Assembly: GCF_030580675.1 (NCBI RefSeq)
Contig: NZ_JAUQUB010000001.1
Coordinates: forward strand, 744,001 to 808,000
Reading direction: 5' to 3'
Source: Antiquaquibacter soli
GTDB lineage: Bacteria; Actinomycetota; Actinomycetes; Actinomycetales; Microbacteriaceae
Length of the DNA stretch: 64,000 nucleotides
The translations under genes and the position numbers were made by a program. Below, piece by piece: positions 10,408 through 19,666 of this stretch. Position 1 is the first letter of the stretch, and each line of letters begins with the position of its first letter. The notes under the pieces are model-generated. The model worked only from the letters and a program-made list of their open reading frames with translations. It was not told the origin of the DNA and did no database searches.

Positions 10408-11612
10408 CGACCTCCCTGAAGGTCCGCTATCGGCTCACCGCGTGGTGGGTGAAGGTGCTCGTCGTCTTCGTCGCCTCCCGCGTCGTGACGACGGCCCTGC
10501 TGCTGCACTATGCGAGCATCCAGCAGCAGAACGCCTGGACCGGTGCCTCACCGGGCTACTTCGACTTCGCCAAGATCTGGGACGGCCACTGGTACTACAT
10601 CATCGCCGCCGTCGGGTATCCCACGGAGCTGCCGATCACGGATGACGGGCACGTCGGGGAGAGCGCGTGGGCGTTCATGCCGGCCTATCCCGCGCTCGTG
10701 CGACTCCTCATGCTCGTGACGGGGCTCGGCTTCCCGGTCGTCGCGGTCGTCGTCTCGGTCGCCTTCGCGCTCGGTGCCGCGCTCATGCTCTACCGGCTTC
10801 TCGCCCTCGTGCTGCCGGGGTCGACCTCGCTCTTCGCCGTCGTGCTGTTCTGCTTCGGCCCGCTGTCCCCGATCCTGCAGGTCGCCTACGCGGAGTCCAT
10901 GCACGCCTTCCTGGTGGCCCTCGCCCTGTACCTGCTCGTTCAGCGCCGGTACGGGATGCTCGTGCCCGTGATCGCGGTGATGGCGCTCACGCGCCCGAGC
11001 GGGCTCGCGTTCGCCCTCGCCCTCCTGCTCCACGTGGTGCACCGGTGGTGGCGGGCTCGGACGGGGGTGGAGGCGTTCCCGTGGCGCGAGCGCATCGGAT
11101 CCGCCGTCGCCGGCCTGGTGAGCGCGATCATGGGCGTGGCCTGGCTGCTGATCGCCGGCGCGGTGACCGGTCGACCGGGTGCCTACCTCGAGACCGAGCT
11201 CGCGTGGCGGGCGGCCTACATCGGCTACGAGGAGCTCATCCCTTTCACGCCGTGGTTCCGGGCGGCGGACTGGTGGGCGCAATGGTGGCAGGTGCCGTCC
11301 TGGCTCGTGGTCACGGCCCTCGCGCTCCTGATCGCGGTGTGCGCGACGCTGCTCTTCACGAGGCCGTTCCGCCGCCTCGGGGTAGACATCCGATTCTGGC
11401 TCGCGAGCTACTCGCTCTACCTGCTTGCGGTGTTCTTCCCGCAGTCGAGCACGTTCCGCTTGCTCCTGCCCCTGTTCCCCGGCGTCGGGGCGCTCGCCCA
11501 GCCGAGGTCACCGGTGTACAGGGTCGTACTCGTCGTGGCGTGCATCCTGGGCCAATGGGGCTGGATCCACCTCGCGTGGTGGGTGGACGGGTACGACTGG
11601 ACACCGCCGTGA
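10389..11612 (+). CDS. PIG-V-like polytopic membrane glycosyltransferase
   Basis: 407 residues with about nine hydrophobic segments. It resembles the bacterial PIG-V/mannosyltransferase family: an acidic loop after TM1 ([13 protein letters not shown]), then [10 protein letters not shown] and YAESMHAF, which match the family pattern. The expected substrate is a polyprenyl-linked sugar added to a glycolipid or glycoprotein outside the membrane. This follows from the family and is not shown here. The GTG start lies inside dapE (19-nt overlap), so co-translation is likely. Confidence 0.75.
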   Translation: MAVGSLTTSLKVRYRLTAWWVKVLVVFVASRVVTTALLLHYASIQQQNAWTGASPGYFDFAKIWDGHWYYIIAAVGYPTELPITDDGHVGESAWAFMPAYPALVRLLMLVTGLGFPVVAVVVSVAFALGAALMLYRLLALVLPGSTSLFAVVLFCFGPLSPILQVAYAESMHAFLVALALYLLVQRRYGMLVPVIAVMALTRPSGLAFALALLLHVVHRWWRARTGVEAFPWRERIGSAVAGLVSAIMGVAWLLIAGAVTGRPGAYLETELAWRAAYIGYEELIPFTPWFRAADWWAQWWQVPSWLVVTALALLIAVCATLLFTRPFRRLGVDIRFWLASYSLYLLAVFFPQSSTFRLLLPLFPGVGALAQPRSPVYRVVLVVACILGQWGWIHLAWWVDGYDWTPP

Positions 11613-11694
11613 TGCTCGGCGTTCACCCGGCGATTTTCGGGTTACGCGAGGAATGACCGATAATGGACAGGTATCCATTGAAAGGGGACATCTC

Positions 11695-11865
11695 ATGGCA
11701 GCCATGAAGCCGAGGACCGGTGACGGACCGATGGAGGCTGTCAAGGAAGGTCGCCTCATCATCGTGCGCGTTCCGCTCGAGGGCGGTGGCCGACTGGTCG
11801 TCTCCGTCAACGACGCGGAGGCCAAGGAGCTCCACGACGCTCTCGCGGGTGTCGTCAGCGCCTAG
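11695..11865 (+). CDS. DUF3117 small conserved protein
   Basis: 56 residues beginning MAAMKPRTGDGPMEAVKEGR, the signature of the actinobacteria-wide DUF3117 family of unknown function. Unlike many neighbours it has a proper leader: AAAGGGGA ends about 6 nt before the ATG, and a possible -10 GATAAT lies at 11659-11664. Confidence 0.9.
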   Translation: MAAMKPRTGDGPMEAVKEGRLIIVRVPLEGGGRLVVSVNDAEAKELHDALAGVVSA

Positions 11866-11873
11866 GACGCGTC

Positions 11874-12506
11874 CTAGTCACTCACCTTCGTCAGGAAGAG
11901 CAGGCCGTCTCCCACGGGCGAGAGCGCGCTGATCACCGCGTCCGATGCGGAGGTCTCCTTGAGCAGTAGCCGGAAGCCCGCGACGATGTCGTCGCGCTGA
12001 GCGGGGTCTGCGACGCGACCGCGCCACAGGGCGTGGGCTACGACGACCGTTCCGCCCCGGCGCACCATCCGCAATCCGTGCTCCACGTACTCGACGACCG
12101 AGGCGGGATCGGCGTCGATGACGGCGATGTCATAGCTGCCCTCGTTCATGCGGGGCAGCACGTCGGCGGCGCGCCCTCCGATCAGGCGGGTGCGATTCGC
12201 CGCGATCCCGGCGTCGATGAACGCCTTGCGCGCCACCTGGAGGTGGTCGGCCTCCGAATCGATCGTCGTGAGCACTGCCTCCGGGTTGCCCGACAGCAAC
12301 CACAGGCCGCTCACCCCCACGCCGGTGCCGACTTCGATGATGTTCGTCGCAGCGCTCGCCGCGGACAGCACCGCGAGCTGCGCGCCCATCGCGGGAGTGA
12401 CGGCGTCCACCCCGAGCTCGAGCGAGTGCTGGCGCGCCGCGGCGATGTGCTCGGGCTCGATCACGAGCTCTTCGGCGTACTTCCAGCTCAACTGCTTGTC
12501 TGACAC
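11874..12506 (-). CDS. O-methyltransferase (class I SAM-dependent)
   Basis: 210-residue methyltransferase of the caffeoyl-CoA/catechol OMT family. The SAM-binding motif is IIEVGTGVGVSG, motif II is TTIDSEADH, and the metal-site Asp is in AVIDADP. GTG 12506 was chosen because AAGGAG sits 5 nt upstream. The substrate is unknown. Mycobacteria also carry this gene near tatB. Confidence 0.9.
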   Translation of the reverse strand: MSDKQLSWKYAEELVIEPEHIAAARQHSLELGVDAVTPAMGAQLAVLSAASAATNIIEVGTGVGVSGLWLLSGNPEAVLTTIDSEADHLQVARKAFIDAGIAANRTRLIGGRAADVLPRMNEGSYDIAVIDADPASVVEYVEHGLRMVRRGGTVVVAHALWRGRVADPAQRDDIVAGFRLLLKETSASDAVISALSPVGDGLLFLTKVSD

Positions 12507-12569
12507 GGGTCTCCTTGCTCCCAGCCCACTGTAGACGGACCCGCAGCGCGCTCGGGCTATCCTGAACGG

Positions 12570-12941
12570 GTGTCCTTCGGCCTGACCTTCGACAAGCTGC
12601 TGATCATCGGGATCATCGCTGTCTTCCTGCTCGGGCCGGAGCGGCTGCCGTACTACGCGTCCCAGCTCGCGCGCCTGGTGCGGAGCCTGCGCACCATGGC
12701 CAACGGAGCCAAGGAGCGCATGCGCGAGGAGATGGGCCCCGACTTCGACGACATCGACTGGAAGAAGCTCGACCCGCGCCAGTACGATCCGCGCCGGATC
12801 ATCCGGGATGCCCTGCTCGAGGACGAGGATGCTCCGGCACCTCCGCCCGTCGTCAAGCGCCCCATCGAGTCGGCGTACCACCAGCGGCAGCGCAAGCTGC
12901 GCGAGGCCGGCAACGCCCCCTTCGATACTGAGGCGACCTAG
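12570..12941 (+). CDS. tatB: Sec-independent protein translocase TatB
   Basis: 123-residue TatB: a short N-terminal transmembrane helix (about 8-22), the FLLGPERLPYYA hinge, an amphipathic helix and a charged tail. It recognises twin-arginine substrates such as EfeB in this window. The GTG start follows TATCCT (12558-12563) by 6 nt, so it is probably leaderless. It ends 6 bp before the convergent dehydrogenase. Confidence 0.93.
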   Translation: MSFGLTFDKLLIIGIIAVFLLGPERLPYYASQLARLVRSLRTMANGAKERMREEMGPDFDDIDWKKLDPRQYDPRRIIRDALLEDEDAPAPPPVVKRPIESAYHQRQRKLREAGNAPFDTEAT

Positions 12942-12947
12942 GAGCCG

Positions 12948-14498
12948 CTACCGGCGGCGGATCGCCTTGAGGGCGCGCAGCAGGAGAAGCATGACGGGCA
13001 CGAGCTTCTCGGTCTCGCGGCCCGAGCGGGGGAGAGTCAGCAGTCCTGTCGCGTTGGCGACGGTGCGGGCATCCACGAAGCGAAGCAGTCCCTCGGGGCC
13101 GTTTCGGCGGCCGAGCCCCGACTTCTTCATGCCGCCCATCGGGGCGTCCACGCTCGAGAACGAGGCGCGGTAGCCCTCGTTGATGTTGACGCTGCCGGCA
13201 GAGATCCGGTCGGCGACGCGGCGGCCCCGCGAGAGGGAGCCGGTGAAGACGGAGGCGTTGAGGCCGTACTCCGAGTCGTTCGCTGCCGCAACGGCGTCGT
13301 CCTCGGTGTCGACGACGTGGATGGCCACGAGGGGCCCGAAGGTCTCGTCCGCGAAGCACGTCATGTCGGGGGTGACGCCGGCCAACACGGTCGGCTCGAA
13401 AAAGTAGGGCCCGAGATCGGGGCGCGCCTTCCCGCCCGCGAGCACCGTCGCGCCCTTGGCGACCGCGTCGTCGACCTGCACCGTGACCCGGTCGAGTTGG
13501 GCCTGCGAGGTCAGGGAGCCGATATCGGTGGAGTAGTCCAGCGCAGCGCCTTGCACGAGTCCCTTCACCCGCTCGACGAGCGCGGACGTGAAGCGGTCGG
13601 CGATTGCGCGCTGCACGTAGACGCGCTCGATGGACACGCACAGCTGGCCCATCGACGAGACGACGGCGGCGACCGCTCCCGCGGCGGCGGTCTCCACGTT
13701 CGCGTCGTCGAGCACGATGAGGGGGTTCTTGCCGCCCAGCTCGAGGGATGCCCCGACGAGTCGCGACGCGGCGCGCTCGCCCACGCGGGTGCCGGTCGCC
13801 GTCGAGCCGGTGAAGCACACGTAGTCGGCGCCGTCGACGACCGCGTTGCCGATCTCATCGCCCGGGCCTGCGACGACCGCCCACAGGGCCGCGGGCACGC
13901 CCGCCTCGATGAACGGGCGGCGCGACGCCAGGATCGAGAGTGCTCCCTGGTTGTCGGCCTTCTGCACGACCGCGTTTCCGGCGGCGAGCGCCGGAACGAC
14001 ATCCATGAGGGAGAGCGAGACAGGGTAGTTCCAGGGTGTGATGATGCCGACGGCACCCTTCGGCTTGTAGCTCACTCGCGCCTGCACGACGGTCGGGATG
14101 CCCGCCCGACGCGCCCTCGTGCGCAGCACCCGCGCGGCGCTCACGGCGTAGTACCGGGTGACGGTCGCACCCTGGAACACCTCCTCGAAGGCCTGACCCC
14201 GGGTCTTGCCCGACTCGGTCTGGAGCAGGTCGAGGATGCCGTCGCGCTGCTCGAGGAGCAGGTCGTGCGCGCGCAGCAGCACGGCCCGCCGGTGCGCCGG
14301 CCCGGCATCCCGCCACGCCTTCTGGGCGATGCGAGCGGCGGCGTAGGCGTCAGCGACGTCCTGGGCGCTCGAGAGCGGCAGCTCGTGCAGCGGCTGACCG
14401 GTGAAGGGCGCGATGACCGTCGCGGTGGTGCCGCTCGTGGCCGTGAGGTCGGCGGCCAGCTCGGCGGTGGACTCGGCGGTGAGTGCGGATGCGGGCAT
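12948..14498 (-). CDS. NAD(P)-dependent aldehyde dehydrogenase, succinate-semialdehyde dehydrogenase type
   Basis: 516-residue ALDH-superfamily enzyme. The catalytic Glu is in LELGGKNP and the catalytic Cys in SSMGQLCVSIE. The nucleotide-binding motif is GIITPWNYP, with FTGST downstream. An extra basic C-terminal tail with a hydrophobic patch (PVMLLLLRALKAIRRR) could dock it to the membrane. The actinobacterial relatives I know are called succinic-semialdehyde dehydrogenase, but the substrate cannot be fixed from sequence. ATG lies 6 nt after TACAGT. Confidence 0.85.
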   Translation of the reverse strand: MPASALTAESTAELAADLTATSGTTATVIAPFTGQPLHELPLSSAQDVADAYAAARIAQKAWRDAGPAHRRAVLLRAHDLLLEQRDGILDLLQTESGKTRGQAFEEVFQGATVTRYYAVSAARVLRTRARRAGIPTVVQARVSYKPKGAVGIITPWNYPVSLSLMDVVPALAAGNAVVQKADNQGALSILASRRPFIEAGVPAALWAVVAGPGDEIGNAVVDGADYVCFTGSTATGTRVGERAASRLVGASLELGGKNPLIVLDDANVETAAAGAVAAVVSSMGQLCVSIERVYVQRAIADRFTSALVERVKGLVQGAALDYSTDIGSLTSQAQLDRVTVQVDDAVAKGATVLAGGKARPDLGPYFFEPTVLAGVTPDMTCFADETFGPLVAIHVVDTEDDAVAAANDSEYGLNASVFTGSLSRGRRVADRISAGSVNINEGYRASFSSVDAPMGGMKKSGLGRRNGPEGLLRFVDARTVANATGLLTLPRSGRETEKLVPVMLLLLRALKAIRRR

Positions 14499-14539
14499 GC
14501 CTCAACTGTACGCTCGCGAGCATCCCTATACTCGGGAAA
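14499..14539. promoter_or_regulatory. Divergent leaderless promoters (aldehyde dehydrogenase / GPH transporter)
   Basis: Minus-strand TACAGT (14505-14510) is 6 nt from the dehydrogenase ATG. Plus-strand TATACT (14527-14532) is 7 nt from the transporter ATG. All control DNA between the genes fits into 41 bp. Confidence 0.65.
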
Positions 14540-15913
14540 ATGACCGCACCGGAGCGCTCGCTCAGCCGCCGCACGATCGCCACCTACGCCATCGGATCCC
14601 TCGGCACGGGAGGGTTCGGCACCCTGCCGGGACTCGTGCTGGTGTTCTACCTGACGGACACCCTCGGGGTGGCTGCGCTCCTCGCCGGAGTGCTCGTGAC
14701 GGCCGCGAAGGTGTGGGACGTCATCATCGACCCCGTGATCGGCGCCCGCAGCGATCGCAGCCTCGCCCGCCACGGGTCGCGCCGCCCGTACATGATCGCC
14801 GGGGCGGTCACGCTGCCGGTGTTCTTCGTGCTCACCTTCGCGGTGCCGGCCGGGCTGCCGCCGGTGGTCGCCGGGCTCTGGGTGCTCATCGCGTTCGTCG
14901 CGACCGCGACCTCGTTCTCGCTCTTCCAGGTGCCCTACATCGCCCTTCCGGCTGAGCTCACAGACGGCTACGACCAGCGCACCAAGCTCATCTCGGCGCG
15001 CGTGGTGGTGCTGACCTTCGCGATCCTCCTGTTCGGTGCGGGCGCACCCGAGATCCGCGACGCCTTCGCCGACGAGCACCTCGGCTACCTCGTGATGGCG
15101 ATCGTCGCCGGTCTCGTGATCGGGCTCGGGATGCTCGTCTCCTCGTTCGTCGCTCGCCGGGGTGAGCCGACCGAGGTGCCCCGGTTCTCGATCGCGGACA
15201 ACTACCGCACGGGCATCCAGGCGCTGCGGCGGAGCCAGCCGTTCCGGGCGCTGCTGGCGACGTTCCTGCTGCAGGGCCTCGCGACCGGTCTCATGCTCGC
15301 GGGGGCGCAGTACGTCGCGCGCTGGGTGCTCGACGACGGAGTCACGATCCTCTTCGTGTCGCTCATCGCGCCCGCTCTGCTCTTCGCGCCGATCTGGGCG
15401 GTCGTGTCGCGGCGCATCGGCAAGGAGCGGGCGTTCGTGATCGCGTCGGTGCTCTTCGGTGTCGCGGCGCTCGCCATCACGCTGCAGCTGTGGGCGCCGG
15501 GGGAGTGGATCTACGGCCCGGTCGCGCTCGCGGGAGCCGCGTACGCCGGAATGCAGTCGCTCCCGATGTCGATGCTGCCCGATGTCATCTCGCACGACGC
15601 GTCGACGCACGGCGAGGGCAACGCGGGAACATTCGGCGGCGTGTGGACTGCCGGAGAGACCACGGGCATGGCCTTGGGCTCCACTGTCCTGACGATCGTG
15701 CTCGCGATCTCGGGCTACCTGGAGTCGACGGCGGGGCAGGAGGTCGTGCAGCCCGGCTCGGCGATCGCCGGCATCGTGCTGAGCTTCTCCGTCGTGCCCG
15801 CCGTCATCATCGCGGCCTCGCTCGTGACGTTCGGACGGTACCCGCTGCGCAAGGCGGACATCGACGGAGCGCCCGCTGCGACCGCTGAGGCCCTCAAGGG
15901 GGATGCGGGATGA
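14540..15913 (+). CDS. GPH-family (MFS_2) glycoside/cation symporter-like transporter
   Basis: 457 residues, about 12 transmembrane segments. The GPH/MFS_2 signature DVIIDPVIGARSDR lies after TM2, and VPYIALPAELTDGYDQR matches the family loop. Family substrates are sugars with H+ or Na+. Its ATGA overlap with the following PLP enzyme suggests the pair acts together, so the substrate may instead be what that enzyme uses. ATG 14540 is fixed by the -10. Confidence 0.85.
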   Translation: MTAPERSLSRRTIATYAIGSLGTGGFGTLPGLVLVFYLTDTLGVAALLAGVLVTAAKVWDVIIDPVIGARSDRSLARHGSRRPYMIAGAVTLPVFFVLTFAVPAGLPPVVAGLWVLIAFVATATSFSLFQVPYIALPAELTDGYDQRTKLISARVVVLTFAILLFGAGAPEIRDAFADEHLGYLVMAIVAGLVIGLGMLVSSFVARRGEPTEVPRFSIADNYRTGIQALRRSQPFRALLATFLLQGLATGLMLAGAQYVARWVLDDGVTILFVSLIAPALLFAPIWAVVSRRIGKERAFVIASVLFGVAALAITLQLWAPGEWIYGPVALAGAAYAGMQSLPMSMLPDVISHDASTHGEGNAGTFGGVWTAGETTGMALGSTVLTIVLAISGYLESTAGQEVVQPGSAIAGIVLSFSVVPAVIIAASLVTFGRYPLRKADIDGAPAATAEALKGDAG

Positions 15914-17370
15914 AGTTCGCCCAGGACCCCGCGGCGATCCTCGCCGACCTCGCCGAGCTCCGCGCCGCCGACGCACCCACCCATGGCGGGCGCGTGCTGT
16001 CCTACGTCTACGACTCAGGTCTCGCGGAACTCGACGAGCTCGCCGCGGCAGCGATCCGCGCGGTGCAACCGGTCAACGGCCTCGACCCCACGACCTTCAC
16101 CTCCGTCGCGGCGATGGAGCGCGATCTCGTCGCGTTCGCCCGTGGGATGCTCGGCGGCGGTGACGACGTCGTCGGCAGTGTGACGACGGGCGGAACCGAG
16201 AGCTGCCTCCTCGCGGTCAAGACGGCGCGCGACCTGTGGTCCGGAGCCGGCAGGCCGCGACTCGTCGCGCCCGTGACAGCCCACGCTGCATTCCAGAAGG
16301 CCGCCCACTACTTCGGGCTCGAGCTCGACCTCGTCCCGGTGCAGCCGGACGGTCGGGTGGAGGCCGCCGAGCTGATCGCCCGCTTGGCTCCGGACGTCGC
16401 CCTCGTCGTCGTCTCGGCGCCGAGCTACCCGCACGCGGCACTCGACCCCGTGGCGGCCGTGGCGTCCGCGGCGCTCGAGCGGGGCATCCCGTGCCACGTC
16501 GACGCGTGCATCGGCGGCTGGGTGCTCCCGTTCTGGGACGGCATCGAGCCGTGGGACTTCCGGGTACCCGGGGTGACCTCGATCAGCGCCGACCTGCACA
16601 AGTTCGGCTACGCGCCCAAGGGCGCCTCGGTGCTTCTCCACCGCGGGCGTGACCGCCACCGTGCCCAGTACTTCGCGACAACGCGGTGGCCGGGCTACCC
16701 GGTCGTCAATCCCACGATGCTCGGCTCGAAGTCCGCGGGGCCGCTCGCGGCGGCGTGGGCGATCACGAGGGCGCTCGGCCGCGACGGGTTCGGCGAGCTC
16801 GCGGCATCCTGCGCGCGCTCCACCGCGGCGCTCACCTCGGTCGTCGACGGGATCGAGGGGCTGCGGGTCGTCGGCTCGCCCGCGGGCCCGCTGTTCGCGG
16901 TGGCGACGGATGACTCGACCCCCGCCGACCGTCGTGTCGACCCGCACCACTGGGCCGACGCCGCCCGCGCCCGCGGCTGGCTGCTCCAACTCCAGCCGGC
17001 CCTCGCCCAGTCGGACGGCTCGATCCTCCCGCACACCACCCACCTCACGATCACCCCGGTGACGGAGAGCGTGCTCGAGCCGCTCTCGGAGGCGCTCGTC
17101 GCCGCCGCGGGCGACGTGCGGGGCATCCCGCCGGTGACGCCCGAGCAGGTGATCGGCTCGCTGCCGCCCGACCTCGTCGCGGGGCTCGCGGAGATCGGCC
17201 CCCTCGACTCGGACACGGCGTGGGGCATCCTGCAGCAGGTGGGAATCGGGGGAGACGGCGGGGCGCTGCCGGAGCGACTCGCGCCGCTGCTCGCCCTCAT
17301 CGCTGCGCTGCCGGCGCCGCTCACCGAGAGGCTCCTCGTAGAGCTGCTGGCGAGGCTCGTCGAGCCGTGA
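15910..17370 (+). CDS. PLP-dependent decarboxylase / sphingosine-phosphate-lyase-like enzyme
   Basis: 486-residue fold-type I PLP enzyme of the group II decarboxylase/SPL family. TTGGTESCLLAVK is the phosphate-binding loop, HVDACIGGWVLPF holds the PLP Asp, and ADLHKFGYAPKG holds the Schiff-base Lys. About 100 C-terminal residues after the small domain are Ala/Leu/Pro-rich and not part of the core. Translationally coupled (ATGA) to the transporter. Amino-acid decarboxylation or C-C lysis is inferred from the family; the substrate is unknown. Confidence 0.8.
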   Translation: MKFAQDPAAILADLAELRAADAPTHGGRVLSYVYDSGLAELDELAAAAIRAVQPVNGLDPTTFTSVAAMERDLVAFARGMLGGGDDVVGSVTTGGTESCLLAVKTARDLWSGAGRPRLVAPVTAHAAFQKAAHYFGLELDLVPVQPDGRVEAAELIARLAPDVALVVVSAPSYPHAALDPVAAVASAALERGIPCHVDACIGGWVLPFWDGIEPWDFRVPGVTSISADLHKFGYAPKGASVLLHRGRDRHRAQYFATTRWPGYPVVNPTMLGSKSAGPLAAAWAITRALGRDGFGELAASCARSTAALTSVVDGIEGLRVVGSPAGPLFAVATDDSTPADRRVDPHHWADAARARGWLLQLQPALAQSDGSILPHTTHLTITPVTESVLEPLSEALVAAAGDVRGIPPVTPEQVIGSLPPDLVAGLAEIGPLDSDTAWGILQQVGIGGDGGALPERLAPLLALIAALPAPLTERLLVELLARLVEP

Positions 17371-17374
17371 GCAA

Positions 17375-18289
17375 CTAGCCTGCGTGGGCCCGCTCGAACC
17401 GCGCTGCCTCGTCGCGCAGGGCGGTCACGACGGCACGGACCGACGGCCGCTCGGCACGATCGGGGCGCATGAGCACCGAGATGAGGCGGGAAGCGCGCAC
17501 CTGGGTGAGCGGCCGGGTGATCAGGCCGTTCTCCCGGTCCCGCGTCGTGTAGCGCGGCAGGATCGCGATGCCGTGGCCCGCGGCGACGAGGGACTCGACG
17601 ATTCCGTTGTCGGTGAAGCGCTGCACGACGCGAGCGGGGGCGCCGTTGGCGACCTCGATGCCGCGGAGGATGCCATCGAAGGGCAGTCCGGGCGGCACGC
17701 CGATCCACGTCTCGTCGACGAGGTCGGCGGGTGACAGCGTTCGCTTGAGGCCGAGCGGATGGCCCTCGGGAAGCGCGATGTCGAGCGGTTCCCGCATGAG
17801 CGGCACGATCGTGAGCCCGCGCTCCGCCCAGGAGGGCACGAGGTCGGGGGAGTCTGCCACGACGACGTCGAAGTCGGCCGTGAGGTCGGCGATATCGGTG
17901 ACGGTCGCGTCGAGGTCGCCGGCGTGCAGGTCGAGGCCGGGCATCCCGGCGACGGTGCTCAGGAGGCCCGGCAGCAGCATCTGACCGCCTGTAGGGAAGA
18001 TGACGAGCGTCACCTCGCCGCGGGGTTGGGAGCGGAAGTCCTCCCAGAGCGCTTCGGCGCGCTCGATCGCGGTGGCCACGTCGGTCGCTGTTCGCGCGAG
18101 CGCGCGACCCGCCGATGTGAGCTGGATGCCGCGACCGACCCGTTCGGTGAGCGGGACACCGGCCTCCCGCTCGAGGATCTTCAGCTGCTGCGACACCGCC
18201 GACGCCGTGCGGTGGGTGGCACGCGCGACCGCGGTCACGGATCCGCGGTCGGCGAGCTCGCGCAAGAGTTCGAGGCGGCGAATATCCAT
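17375..18289 (-). CDS. LysR-family transcriptional regulator
   Basis: 304 residues: winged HTH at about 1-60 (ATHRTASAVSQQLKILE), then a periplasmic-binding-protein-like effector domain. ATG lies 6 nt after TAGACT. A perfect palindrome TCTAAA-N7-TTTAGA covers the -10, so it probably represses itself. Convergent with the PLP decarboxylase and divergent from a 36-residue membrane protein. Confidence 0.92.
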   Translation of the reverse strand: MDIRRLELLRELADRGSVTAVARATHRTASAVSQQLKILEREAGVPLTERVGRGIQLTSAGRALARTATDVATAIERAEALWEDFRSQPRGEVTLVIFPTGGQMLLPGLLSTVAGMPGLDLHAGDLDATVTDIADLTADFDVVVADSPDLVPSWAERGLTIVPLMREPLDIALPEGHPLGLKRTLSPADLVDETWIGVPPGLPFDGILRGIEVANGAPARVVQRFTDNGIVESLVAAGHGIAILPRYTTRDRENGLITRPLTQVRASRLISVLMRPDRAERPSVRAVVTALRDEAARFERAHAG

Positions 18290-18295
18290 GAAGCT

Positions 18296-18316
18296 AGTCT
18301 AAATCGTCCGTTTAGA
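18296..18316. promoter_or_regulatory. Palindromic operator over the LysR promoter
   Basis: TCTAAA (18298-18303), 7 nt, TTTAGA (18311-18316) is a perfect inverted repeat. It overlaps the minus-strand -10 TAGACT (18296-18301). It is AT-rich in a 70% GC context and lies between two divergent genes, as LysR binding sites usually do. Confidence 0.6.
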
Positions 18317-18360
18317 ACTATCAGCTTGTTCTACATTGTTGACGGGTCTGTAATAGGAGC

Positions 18361-18471
18361 ATGACCTCGTACCTGATCGTGATCGCGGCCCTCTCCGTCG
18401 CCGGCATCATCGGCTCCGTGCTGATCATCGCCCGTGACGGCTACCGCCGCGTGCCCACCCGTCGCGCCTGA
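18361..18471 (+). CDS. 36-residue single-pass membrane microprotein
   Basis: ATG to TGA, 36 residues: one hydrophobic helix (about 3-24, MTSYLIVIAALSVAGIIGSV) followed by a basic, cytoplasm-facing tail DGYRRVPTRRA. AGGAG lies directly upstream of the ATG and a GC hairpin terminator follows 39 nt after the stop. It is divergent from the LysR gene across the palindrome, so it may be the regulated target. Function unknown. Confidence 0.65.
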   Translation: MTSYLIVIAALSVAGIIGSVLIIARDGYRRVPTRRA

Positions 18472-18509
18472 CGCAGAATCGTCTCGCCGAGCCGCACTTC
18501 CGGCACCAC

Positions 18510-18532
18510 ACGCCCCGCCTCGAGCGGGGCGT
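18510..18532 (+). terminator. GC hairpin downstream of the microprotein
   Basis: ACGCCCCGC (18510-18518), loop CTCGA, GCGGGGCGT (18524-18532) is a perfect 9-bp stem. The T-tract is weak. It sits between the microprotein and the convergent mrp, so it could serve both strands. Confidence 0.6.
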
Positions 18533-18556
18533 TCGCCGTTAAGGCCGGAGTGTCGC

Positions 18557-19666
18557 TCAGAGCGGGGTGACCCCGAGGGGGCGGCCGGCGAGCGGCACCG
18601 AGCGCACGCGCAACCGGTCGGCAAGCGCGAGCAGGGCGGCCGCCGCCGGGTCGGCGGGGGAGGTGAGGACGACGGGGGCACCGGCATCCCCGCCCTCGCG
18701 CAGCGGGATGCTGAGCGGGATGCTCGCCAGCACCGGCACCCCGAGGCGCTCGGCCACGGCGGCCCCGCCGCCCTCGCCGAAGAGCTGCAGCACGCTGCCG
18801 TCGGGTTGGACGAGTCCGGCCATGTTCTCGACGACCCCGAGCACCGACTGGCCCGTCTGCCGGGCCACGAGAGCGCTGCGCTCGGCGACCTCGGCAGCGG
18901 CGGCCTGCGGGGTCGTCACGACGAGCACCTCGGCCTGGGGGAGGAGCTGCCCGAGGGAGATCGCGACGTCGCCGGTGCCCGGCGGGAGGTCGATGAGCAG
19001 TACGTCGAGGTCGCCGAAGAACACGTCGCTCAGGAACTGCTGCATCGTGCGGTGCAGCATGGGACCGCGCCACGACACGGGGGTGCCGGGATCCACGAAC
19101 ATGCCGATCGAGATGGCCTTCACCCCGTGCGCGACGGGCGGCAGGATGAGCTCGCCGACCTTGGTCGGACGGGCACCCCCGACGCCCAGCAGGCCCGGGA
19201 TCGAGAACCCGAAGACGTCGGCGTCGACGATGCCGACGCTCAGCCCCGTCGACGCGAGGGCGACGCCGAGGTTCGCGGTGAGAGTCGACTTGCCCACCCC
19301 GCCCTTGCCGCTCGTGACGAGGATCACCCGCGTCAGGGAGTCGGGGCCGAACTGCGAGGTTCGCGTGCCCTTGAGACGTGCGGTGAGGGCGTCCCGCTGT
19401 TCGCGAGACATGACGCCGACGGCGACGTCGACCGAGGTGACTCCGGGTACCGCAGCTGCGGCGGCTCGGACATCCCGCTCGATGGTGTCGGCGGCCGGGC
19501 ATCCCACGATCGTCAGGCTCAGATCGATGGATGCCGCACCCTCGACCACCGAGACCGCCCCCACCATGTCCAGCTCGGTGATGGGTCGGCGGATCTCGGG
19601 GTCGACGACGCGGCCGAGCGCAGCACGGACGGCCGCCGCGAGCGCGTCAGCGTCCGGTCGCGTCAT
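18557..19666 (-). CDS. mrp: Mrp/NBP35-family P-loop ATPase (Fe-S carrier family)
   Basis: 369 residues: N-terminal DUF59/MIP18-like domain (about 5-85), then a deviant Walker A SGKGGVGKST (119-128) and the ParA-like ATPase core. The C-terminal CxxC that binds the cluster in ApbC is absent (the region reads ENMAGLVQPDGS). I believe this is usual in actinobacterial Mrp. ATG 19666 was chosen as the DUF59 start. It overlaps the DUF1003 gene by 20 nt in an MgtE-DUF1003-mrp operon. Confidence 0.88.
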   Translation of the reverse strand: MTRPDADALAAAVRAALGRVVDPEIRRPITELDMVGAVSVVEGAASIDLSLTIVGCPAADTIERDVRAAAAAVPGVTSVDVAVGVMSREQRDALTARLKGTRTSQFGPDSLTRVILVTSGKGGVGKSTLTANLGVALASTGLSVGIVDADVFGFSIPGLLGVGGARPTKVGELILPPVAHGVKAISIGMFVDPGTPVSWRGPMLHRTMQQFLSDVFFGDLDVLLIDLPPGTGDVAISLGQLLPQAEVLVVTTPQAAAAEVAERSALVARQTGQSVLGVVENMAGLVQPDGSVLQLFGEGGGAAVAERLGVPVLASIPLSIPLREGGDAGAPVVLTSPADPAAAALLALADRLRVRSVPLAGRPLGVTPL

